Below are positions 55,565-64,000 of a stretch of DNA of 64,000 nt, piece after piece (within the stretch, counting starts at the first letter, position 1; each line of letters opens with the position of its first letter). The DNA comes from Plasmodium malariae (taxonomy: Eukaryota > Apicomplexa > Aconoidasida > Haemosporida > Plasmodiidae): contig NC_041788.1 in NCBI RefSeq assembly GCF_900090045.1, forward strand, positions 1,674,001-1,738,000. The letters are read 5' to 3'. Made by a program: the position numbers and the translations under genes. A model generated the notes under the pieces. That model was not told where the DNA came from, made no database searches, and saw nothing but the letters and a program-made list of their open reading frames with translations.

Positions 55565-56380
55565 TTCAAAAGGTTGGTATATAGTAAGTAGCTCATTTTT
55601 TCTATTTTTCTTTAATAAACAAAAAAACTTTTAAATTATTGCGTAACTGTGTATCCTTGAAAACTTTTTAATTCCTTTATAGGTAATACGTTTTGCAGTT
55701 CCAAATTTACATGCATTTTTTTTTTTTTTTTTTTTTTGAATTCTTTCAAATCTTTAACTGATCAATTTAAATTATTTCATTTTATATTATATTTTTACTT
55801 ACTCCTTCTTTGATACATACATTATATTATAAAAACTCGATGACTTACATATTTGTTCCAATTATATAAAAATTAAAACCACAATAATTGAATGCAGTGC
55901 TATGTAACGACCAGTGTGCTTTACCTTTGTAGTTTTAATTTAATTCGATTTCATTTTAATATAATTTAATTTCTTTTCTTTTATTATTTTTTTTATTTTA
56001 TCTTACTTCATTACATTTTATTTTATTATAATTTTTTTTTTTTTTATTATATTTATTGTATATTTTAAAATTCAAAAAAATGAAACACTTATTAAATACA
56101 CAAAAATATAAGAAGAAAATTCGTGAAAGCTATATATTTCTGTTGAAACCTTAAAACTGCTGGAAAATTTATTTTTTTACAATATTTCATATTTATAATA
56201 CAGAACATTTACATATATATATATATATATTTATATAGGAATATAATGTACAAAAAAAAATATATGTATATTTATTCATACATACATACATGAAACAAGT
56301 ATGATTTGTAATGACATATTCGCTTGAGATAAAAGATACATAAGTATAATATATTTACATTGAACTAATTTGGAGGTAAA
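55565..56380. promoter_or_regulatory. Divergent intergenic region
   Basis: 0.8 kb between two divergent starts, so it should hold both promoters. It contains poly(T) runs (near 55718 and 56030), a degenerate att-ttattttatt stretch around 55930-56050, and TA tracts. No defined element is recognised. Confidence 0.45.
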
Positions 56381-56587
56381 ATGGCAATCTTATTTTACAC
56401 TTTTTTTACCATGTGGAGGGACCTTACAAATTTGTACAAACCATACACGGCTTTTTCTTTTTTATTTTTTCCTTGCGCAATAAATGTATATGGTATTATT
56501 AAATTTAAGAACTCCGAATTTTATTCAAATAAAGACGTAAATGATGCAAATGAATACCTAAGGAGAGTTAATGATGAGAAAGAATAA
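56381..56587 (+). CDS. Small single-pass membrane protein, 68 residues
   Basis: Short frame with non-repetitive, protein-like composition: MAILFYTFFTMWRDLTNLYK, a hydrophobic segment AFSFLFFPCAINVYGII (about 24-40) that fits one membrane helix, and a charged tail ending ANEYLRRVNDEKE. The Trp, Pro and Cys content and hydrophilic tail make chance unlikely in such AT-rich DNA. Size and layout resemble small subunits of mitochondrial respiratory or ATP synthase complexes, which in apicomplexans include many lineage-specific single-helix proteins, but no family motif is recognised. The start ATG follows ggaggtaaa. It is divergent with the probable mitochondrial gene to its left. Confidence 0.6.
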   Translation: MAILFYTFFTMWRDLTNLYKPYTAFSFLFFPCAINVYGIIKFKNSEFYSNKDVNDANEYLRRVNDEKE

Positions 56588-59541
56588 TTTTACACTATAA
56601 TAACATTTTTAACAGCTACAGAAAGGAAATCGAAGTGGCAAAGGAACTGTTTATCAGAATACGCACATCATATATACATATATGTACGCGTATATGTGCA
56701 TGTGTGTGTGTGTGCGTAAATATATATGTGTATATATATGTTTATATAATGTAATATGCAAATATTTGGAGCTTAACATTTAGAAAATATTGATTAATGG
56801 TCCTGAAGAAATAAAATTGAAAACTGGAATAATATTATAGTTTGAATTAATTACAGAGGAATAAACACATAGAAAAAAAAAAAAAAAAGAGATAAGAAAA
56901 GGGTTAATTTGAGACTCTACAAAGAAAAATAGCTAAACTATTTGTAGTACAGTGAACTTTGTATTATATATATTTATATGTATATACTTTTAAGAGAAAA
57001 CATATTTGCACACCTTTTTTAAGCATTTATTTTTTTATGTGTATATTTAATTCTTCTCATTCTTTTTATTCATGTACTTTTACATTTATGCTCTTCCATA
57101 TTATTCTTTAAAAAAGAATAAAATAAATATGATAAATTATATATATATATATATTCGAATTTCATTATATTATTACTCATATTTTAGTTTTTTTTTCAGT
57201 TCTCAAATTTGAGAGGATAGCATAAACCCTTAAAACTCGTTTTATTTTTATTATATATAAAAATAATATAAAATGAAAAAGAAAATAATTTTAATTTTTT
57301 TTAAGTATTATAGAAATATAAATAATAGTTCACTTAAACATAATGAAATTTATACCATAAATTATTTAGATCTCTAGAATAATAACACATAGGAATATTT
57401 CCCCATATTGCAATATTTATAATTATTATTTAAATTTGATCTAACAGTATATGCATGTGAGCAAATTAATAATAGCTGCATTTACCTTCATGACACTTGC
57501 TAATCGTAATATTTTAAAATCTTACATGAAATTTGTATGGAAGAATAAATAAACATAGCAAAATTTCCCAAAATGGTATTCATGCGAAATGGTATAGAAC
57601 ATGAATATTTTTTTTAAAATAATTCCAATAAAATAATATAATGAAAAATGAAATAGTGAATACGAACAGTACTATTAAAAACATTAGTATACATTCTAAC
57701 GCTATACAATTAGTCCATACACTTAAACATTATTTTACAAGTTAATGAAATATACATCATACAACTAAAAGGTGTTTAATCAGGAACATTGATTATATAT
57801 CTATTTATATAAGTACAAGAATTAAATGTATATTTTTGCTTAATATTATTATTTAGAACCCTGAACACATTAATTCCTTCTAAAAATATATATAAATAAA
57901 AAAAAAAAAGTATGCAAAACAGTTTGACAACGATATTTTGACTTTATTAATAAATATACATATAATAATTATAATATGCAGATATTATAATATTCAAATT
58001 ATGTATATAAACTTACATAATTGCCTTTATTGAGGTTTTTTTTTCTTTTTCTTTTCTCTTTCAAAAACCCATACAATATATAATAATTTCAAGTTTCTTG
58101 TTTAAAAAGGATAAAAAAGATTATTGCTATGGAGGAGAAATATATTATAATTTTTCTTTTTCATAAAATAAGCTCTTGTTTCCCATTTTATTTTATATTA
58201 TTTATTTCCTTTTTATCACAAGGAAAAATTATAAATGAACATTATTAAGTCGTTTGCTCATCCCAACTTGAGCAATAATTTTCTTAAATTGCTAACAGTT
58301 AAAATACTATAGTTAATAACTTTTAATATCTGTATATTAATGTGAATTTAATATTAAGTTATACTTTTCAATATTTTATCATATTATGTTTTATTATATT
58401 ATGATATGTCATTATATTTTTTTATAATTGAATTTAATTTTTATGTGGTTATTTATAATTGCAAATAGCAGTGTATTTATTTTTTATGTGGTTATATATT
58501 ATTACAAACAGTAGTGTATTTATTTTTTATGTGGTTATATATTATTACATAAATTATTATACGATTTTGTTAAACATATGTAACTGTTTTATTGAACAAT
58601 TGCATCATTTATCTATTTTCTGCTTTGTTCGGTTATATGTGAAAATATTTTTATTATTGTATTCATTATTGATGAAATATTCTTGGTCTATGGATTTTAT
58701 TTTATTTTTTTTAATTTAAAAAATGCCTTATTTTTTATACATTATAATATTATTTCGTATGCTTACCTTTTTTTTGTTTTATTATATATACAAATTTATA
58801 ATATGTGATATGTTTATTTTATTTTTTTTTTTTTTAATGTTCAATCTAAATTCTTTTTATTTATTATTCTTATACAACACTATTTTAATGCTTCCATTTT
58901 TTTATAATATCTTTTCATTTTATTGGAATGTCTTTCTCCTTTTTAATTGAAATTTTTTTTTAAAAAATATAATATTTTTTAATTTTGACTAGTCTAATTC
59001 TTTAACAGCTAAGTACAAGTATATGTTCATGTATAAATAAATGTATACATAATAACATTTGGATGTGTACATGTATATATACATATATTAAAAAAAATTG
59101 AGATAACGTATTATGAAGAATTCTTCCCAAATAAGTAAAATAAATAAATGAATAAATTGTATGTACAATTTAAACATATAATAAAGTATGTATTAATTTA
59201 TTACAATTTTGAAGTATTTGTAATTACAACTTAAAATTAAGGACGTGCATATATATGCATATATATACATATATATATTTATATATATATATGTACATTA
59301 ATATCTGTGAACATACACACATATATCCATACGCGTACACGAGTACTCATGAGTATAAAAATATATGCACATGCCAAAACATATATATACATATACACGT
59401 GTACATATTTTCATAGCTTATATGTAAAAAAGACAAGAACAATAAGAGATAACGAAAAAGTCGTTTTAATTTATTTAAAATGTTGAAATAGGCGAAAAAA
59501 AAAAAAAAAAAAATTAACAATAATAGTAATAATAATGAAAT
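56588..59541. other. Long intergenic region upstream of the GNAT gene
   Basis: 2.95 kb, very AT-rich. It holds TG/TA microsatellites (56690-56750 and 59250-59300), a poly(A) run at 56873-56888, a 43-bp repeat at 58440-58550 and T-rich DNA to 58950. Open frames at 58459-58950 encode only Phe/Ile/Tyr/Leu-rich translations of T-rich sequence and I do not treat them as genes. Confidence 0.55.
58440..58550. repeat. 43-bp tandem repeat, about 2.6 copies
   Basis: The sequence atgtggttat recurs at 58443, 58486 and 58529, exactly 43 bp apart, within repeats that also contain agtgtatttatttttt. The two right copies are nearly identical. Confidence 0.8.
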
Positions 59542-62500
59542 ATGGACAGATATAATGAAGACAAGAACGACATAAATTTGAATTTTTTAAATTCCCTTAA
59601 AAGGGGTGATGAGAATGTGCACTCCAGAAATAAAAAAAGTAATTTTATTGAATTCCAATACGATAAGGTTGTAAATAATGTTTTAGGGTTATTTAAAAAG
59701 CAAAAGAAGCAAAGATTTCTGTCAACGTCATCTGCTTTACGCAATGACATGCATGAACAAATTTTAAGTTCTCGATTATTTTTAGATCTGCGTGAAGATA
59801 GGGAAATATTATTACATAAAATACTAAAGAAAATTAATATTTTAAATTTAATATATTTTCGTTTTTTAAAAGATGTTGACATTGAAGATGTTTTTGATTT
59901 GCATAAAGAATTATTTCCTGTTAAGTATCATGCAGATTTTTATTTTAGTATTTGCAATTTTGATGATAATAAAATAATAGATGATGATATTATAAAAATT
60001 ACTGATAAGATTTCCAATTCATTACGAAATAATGTAAATAATAAAAGATACAGCAGCTGCAGTAATAATTATAATTGCAATGACACTGTTTCAAAAGGGA
60101 TTAATAACAATAGGAGCTTCCATGGTAATATTAATGGCAATTGCAACAATACAAGCAATAACAGTAATGGAAGTAATAATGAGATGAATCAAAGCTATCA
60201 TAACATTGATTATCCCCCTAGCAATTATGATTATACTAACATTCGTGATCATCTGAACAATCGATCTTATCATAACAGCAGGGGCAATGACCTAAATGAT
60301 TCTGACCATATCAATATAAAGGGAGAAATAAAAAACTTAATAAATTCTAATTCAGCAGATAATTATATACATAGAATAAAAGTAAATAAAGTGGAGGAGA
60401 CCAAGGCACTAAATGAACATTCGGATTATAATGATGATGACATGGATAATGATTTAAATAAAAAATTTATGAATTCAGAAGAATGTAATTCGTTAACTAA
60501 TTCAGTAGATATGGATATTGGTGGAGAAAAAAAAATAAATAAAAAATGGAAGGAAGAAGAAATATTTTCATTAGGGGCCTTTTTACCCTTTTCGTTTATT
60601 GATTATGTTAATAGTGATTATATTACCAAAATGGTAAGAAATAAACCTATAGAAAATATTACTGAAAAAGAGATTTTACTGGATTACATAAAATTTATAG
60701 ATGACACTAATAGCAGAATTAATAAGAACAAACGCTCTAATAATTCTCACGTAAAATATAATGATTATGAAAATGGTTCCTTTAAAAATATTCCAAAAAA
60801 TAATTTATATCACATGGAAAAGGATAACCTAATTAATGAAAGGAAAAATGAAAATTTTATTAATAGTACTAATTACAAAGAAAATGAAAATCTGAATACT
60901 CAAAAATGTACGAAGATTGCATCCTCGAATGTGGATTCTATTGCGAACGGGGACAAGTGCAATTATCTTGAAATGAAATTGAAGGGAAATATAAATAACG
61001 AAGATAATTTAAAAAAAGAAAAAATGAATTTGTTTATTAATGGTAGTAGAACTTTTGGAAATAATAACTGCTACAATAATGATTTGTTGAAAAAGGATTA
61101 TAAAAAAGAAGACAACATTGGTAAATATGAATCCACAGGGTATTGCAGAGAAAATGAGGAAAAAAACAATTATAATTATTGTGATAAAGAAAATCTTTTC
61201 ATTTCTGACAAAAAGCAGAATAATAGATCAAATTATGACGATGTTAGAGATTATATTAATGAATATCTTAACAAATATCAAGGTAGTAATAATGAAATAT
61301 ATAATAATAATAATAGTAATATTCATGACATATACAATCAACTAAAGGAGAAAAGTATAATATATGAGGAGAGAAATGGCACAGATCAAGATAAACGTAC
61401 AAATGGTGTGAAGGAAAATATGTGCTTAAATAAAGAAACGTTACTTTTATATAATCCTATTAAAAAAAATAAAATAAAAAAAGATTATTTAATCGGTAGC
61501 ATATCGACTTTAATTAATTACCAAGATGTTAAAAATGAAAAGGATTTTATTAATATATATAATCATTTTAGAAAAAAATCCAATAATCTTAAAAAAGAGA
61601 AAAATTATTTAAAGTATATGTATGATACTTCTATAAATTTTTTAGATAATTATATTCCTTTAGACAAAAATGTTAATAATAATGGAAAGGATAAAAACAA
61701 CATGTATACGTGCAATAATTGTAAAATTAATCAAAGAGTGGAAAAAGAACATAGAAATACAGAAGCTAAAATAAACGATAAAAAGGAAGCAATAAAATCA
61801 TCGACATTCAATTTTATAACAAATAATGATCATATTAATAATTGTTGGGACAATTCGTTGGAAGGAAAAAAAAAAGAAAAACTTCTAAGTGTAAACAATG
61901 TTCTAGGTGATTTAAATATTCTGAAAATTCAAAATATAAATAAGGATATTTACTTTGAAAAAAAATTATATGAAGAAATTTATATGAATGAAAATATTAA
62001 AGATATAACAAAAAAATACATTAAAAAAAAAATTAATAGTGTTTACATATTAACAGTGGGAATAAGTGAATATTTTAGAGGTCTAAATTTAGCTTCCTAT
62101 CTCATTGATTATACTTTGTTTTATTTTTATTTCATTATATATAGAATATTTTTGTATAATAATAAAATTTACTGTTACATAGATAATGATGCATTTTATA
62201 GTTTATCTAATAATTTAAAAGACGAATGTACAACAAATGATACGTTTGACGAGGGTATACTATCAGACAGTTCTATGGACGAGCTTTGCACAATTTTAAA
62301 TGATGAAAAAGTTTTATCAGACATTGAAATGAAACATCATCGCTTTTGTCAATATGGAAAAGATATGGAAGAAGAAAAATTACACAGGAAAATGGAAAAA
62401 GTACAAAGAGAAAACCTAAAAAGCAGGGAATATAATAAAATGTGTGAAAAAACAAATGGAAATAAAGAAAATGAATTAATAAAGCAAATGGGGCATGTGT

Positions 62501-63246
62501 TAGGGAATCATTGTGATATTATTAATACAAATCTGTATAATAATATGACAAATGGAGTAGATATTACAAAGGGGGTAAGAAGTAAAGAAGAGACGTTAGG
62601 TAATATCAGTCCCTGTGATATCTCTGGTGAGGCTACTAAGGATCATTACAAATTACAAAATACAAATTTTTGCACAATTCAAAGAGATGATTTAAAGAAT
62701 ATGAATAATAGTACGAATAATGGTAACAAATGTAAAAATAAACGGAATAGAGAAAGATCAAAAAACTACAGCATATGCAACGGGGTAATAGGGGCATGCT
62801 ATAAACAAATTATACTGAATGACTATTTACATTATTTGTATGATATTATTCATAATAAAAATTCAGAAATAATAACAAACGGAGAGATTCCAAAAAAAAA
62901 AAAAATTTCATACATTGTTAATTTCCCCCCATATAATAATCCTAGGTACTGCTCTGGCATAAATAGTAAAATTTTAGATTTCTTTTTAAATAACTTTTGT
63001 GCTCATAATTTAAAAGACAGACCTTTTTTTTACTTGAGAAATGTAAAAACCAAGAGGTCACATATCTATAATAATGATGAAGATGCATCAATTCCTTTAT
63101 ACATCTATTTGCATGTAATAGATTATAATAAAGCCGCTATAAATTTATACAATAAATTAAATTTTGATTACATTTACACGTATGAAAATTTTTATGATAT
63201 AAACAAGATAACGTTTTCGTCATATTTGTATGCATACTTCTTTTAA
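59542..63246 (+). CDS. GNAT-family N-acetyltransferase, NAA60 (NatF)-like, with large insertions
   Basis: Single-exon protein of 1,234 residues. GNAT fragments are scattered along it in the right order. Residues 114-137 (VFDLHKELFPVKYHADFYFS) match the first helices of NAA50/NAA60 (L..E.FP..YP..WY). A strand at 648-663 (DYLIGSISTLINY) fits the central sheet. Residues 834-855 (VYILTVGISEYFRGLNLASY) are the core strand and acetyl-CoA loop. The C-terminal 1184-1234 (IPLYIYLHVIDYNKAAINLY, then NKLNFDYIYTYENFY) matches LYLHVLTTNNTAINFYENRDF of NAA60. NAA60 acetylates N termini of membrane proteins at the Golgi; whether that holds here is open. More than 900 residues of Asn/Lys-rich insertions separate the pieces. 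The loop reads RGLNLA, so the first Gly of R/Q-x-x-G-x-G/A is Asn. I see no clear membrane anchor. Family confidence is high; subfamily moderate. Confidence 0.82.
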   Translation: MDRYNEDKNDINLNFLNSLKRGDENVHSRNKKSNFIEFQYDKVVNNVLGLFKKQKKQRFLSTSSALRNDMHEQILSSRLFLDLREDREILLHKILKKINILNLIYFRFLKDVDIEDVFDLHKELFPVKYHADFYFSICNFDDNKIIDDDIIKITDKISNSLRNNVNNKRYSSCSNNYNCNDTVSKGINNNRSFHGNINGNCNNTSNNSNGSNNEMNQSYHNIDYPPSNYDYTNIRDHLNNRSYHNSRGNDLNDSDHINIKGEIKNLINSNSADNYIHRIKVNKVEETKALNEHSDYNDDDMDNDLNKKFMNSEECNSLTNSVDMDIGGEKKINKKWKEEEIFSLGAFLPFSFIDYVNSDYITKMVRNKPIENITEKEILLDYIKFIDDTNSRINKNKRSNNSHVKYNDYENGSFKNIPKNNLYHMEKDNLINERKNENFINSTNYKENENLNTQKCTKIASSNVDSIANGDKCNYLEMKLKGNINNEDNLKKEKMNLFINGSRTFGNNNCYNNDLLKKDYKKEDNIGKYESTGYCRENEEKNNYNYCDKENLFISDKKQNNRSNYDDVRDYINEYLNKYQGSNNEIYNNNNSNIHDIYNQLKEKSIIYEERNGTDQDKRTNGVKENMCLNKETLLLYNPIKKNKIKKDYLIGSISTLINYQDVKNEKDFINIYNHFRKKSNNLKKEKNYLKYMYDTSINFLDNYIPLDKNVNNNGKDKNNMYTCNNCKINQRVEKEHRNTEAKINDKKEAIKSSTFNFITNNDHINNCWDNSLEGKKKEKLLSVNNVLGDLNILKIQNINKDIYFEKKLYEEIYMNENIKDITKKYIKKKINSVYILTVGISEYFRGLNLASYLIDYTLFYFYFIIYRIFLYNNKIYCYIDNDAFYSLSNNLKDECTTNDTFDEGILSDSSMDELCTILNDEKVLSDIEMKHHRFCQYGKDMEEEKLHRKMEKVQRENLKSREYNKMCEKTNGNKENELIKQMGHVLGNHCDIINTNLYNNMTNGVDITKGVRSKEETLGNISPCDISGEATKDHYKLQNTNFCTIQRDDLKNMNNSTNNGNKCKNKRNRERSKNYSICNGVIGACYKQIILNDYLHYLYDIIHNKNSEIITNGEIPKKKKISYIVNFPPYNNPRYCSGINSKILDFFLNNFCAHNLKDRPFFYLRNVKTKRSHIYNNDEDASIPLYIYLHVIDYNKAAINLYNKLNFDYIYTYENFYDINKITFSSYLYAYFF

Positions 63247-64000
63247 ATTAGGATACGTGTGCATGTGAGTTCGTGCGTTTGTTACCTATACCTACCTGTA
63301 TATGTATATATATATATAGGTATAAATACGAAATACACTGTTTATGTAAATTTGCCGTAAGTAAATACAAAACAGGAGGAAAAAAGGTATTTTTTAAATA
63401 TAGAATAATGAAGAAATATCTTTTCACTCCATGTAGGGCAAGTAAAAATTCTCGACATATAATTTGAAAGAAGTTACAATATAAAAAGAAATAATACAAA
63501 AAAGGTTTATTAGAAATTTTAATTAAAAGCTCATCAGAATTATTTGTTTGTGATTTTTATTATTATAATATTTTTTTAATATTATTCTGTCTCAAAAATA
63601 GCATATATACACATGTATATATACAGAAATGTACACATATATATATATATATATATATATATGTATCGCTTACATGCATTTGAGAATAAACCAACGTTTT
63701 ACATTACTATATCTAAAATTGTTCCAAATAGGCATGTGAGTATTGTTGTAAAAACTGTTTTCTTTAAAATAAAAAGTGTTAAATGTTGTAATATAAGGCA
63801 TATTACATATTTAAAAAAAAAAAAAAAAAAAGAAAAAAGAAAAAAGAAAAAAGAAAATATAACATTGAATGTACATATATAGAGTTGCATATAGACAAAT
63901 AATGTGTGTCACCGTACACAAAAAAAAAAATTAATATTTAAAAAGGACAAAACCTTAAAAAGGAGTACTTTACTCCCCTGGAACACATAAAGAAAAAAAA
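63247..64000. other. Intergenic region at the right edge
   Basis: 0.75 kb, AT-rich, with (TA)n at 63640-63662 and a poly(A)/aaaaaag tract at about 63810-63855. A possible minus-strand splice acceptor (CAG read leftward at 63980-63978) lies near the edge, but too little sequence follows to support an exon. Confidence 0.5.

Noticed and set aside
57190..57240. Palindrome ctcaaatttgag as a possible structured RNA or tRNA-like element
   Set aside because: It is a single 12-bp palindrome without cloverleaf arms, a T-loop motif or poly(T) terminator in the right place.
58459..58950. Two hydrophobic open frames that look like membrane proteins
   Set aside because: The sequence is T-rich intergenic DNA with a 43-bp repeat; the predicted residues are almost only Phe, Ile, Leu and Tyr, as expected from random T-rich DNA.
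63930..63977. Terminal minus-strand exon at the right edge
   Set aside because: A CAG acceptor-like site is followed by only about 20 open codons of low information; too short to support without the flanking sequence.

Overview
The window is nuclear chromosomal DNA of a malaria parasite (genus Plasmodium). The non-coding DNA is extremely AT-rich, with homopolymers, (TA)n tracts and tacata-type microsatellites. The proteins are rich in Asn, Lys and Ile and carry long low-complexity insertions. Introns are short with GT..AG ends and T-rich 3' ends. The gene content includes Plasmodium hallmarks (a PPM5-type phosphatase, JmjC1, a third RuvB-like protein, a single C50 peptidase). As I remember it, the same genes lie side by side on P. 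falciparum chromosome 8; I could not check this. The long intergenic regions and composition would fit P. malariae or a relative, but the species is a guess.

Layout, left to right. 1-74: possible edge of a minus-strand exon. 4270-7866 (+): myristoylated PP2C phosphatase, four exons. 9022-11802 (-): ABC1/COQ8 atypical kinase. 12836-13437 (+): ribosomal protein bL33 with an apicoplast-type leader, two exons. 14794-15069 (+): acyl-CoA-binding protein. 18353-23414 (+): JmjN/JmjC histone demethylase with a C5HC2-like zinc finger rebuilt from four exons. 24779-29086 (+): TPR protein resembling APC/C subunit CDC16, three exons. 30183-32348 (+): RuvB-like AAA+ ATPase, five exons. 34273-50574 (+): a 5,433-residue separase. 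51803-52117 (+): EAF6-like histone acetyltransferase subunit. 52892-55564 (-): large Plasmodium protein, probably organellar. 56381-56587 (+): 68-residue single-pass membrane protein. 59542-63246 (+): a GNAT N-acetyltransferase of NAA60/NatF type, broken up by long insertions.

There are no operons; every gene should be its own transcription unit. Two themes recur. One is chromatin and mitosis: demethylase, RuvB-like ATPase, EAF6, candidate CDC16 and separase all lie within about 34 kb. The other is organelle metabolism: COQ8 kinase, bL33, acyl-CoA-binding protein and two likely organellar proteins. I found no tRNA, rRNA, CRISPR array or transposon. The most notable observations are the giant separase with its catalytic His and Cys 141 residues apart, the exploded GNAT domain, the spliced TPR and JmjC1 gene models, and the bL33 leader exon.
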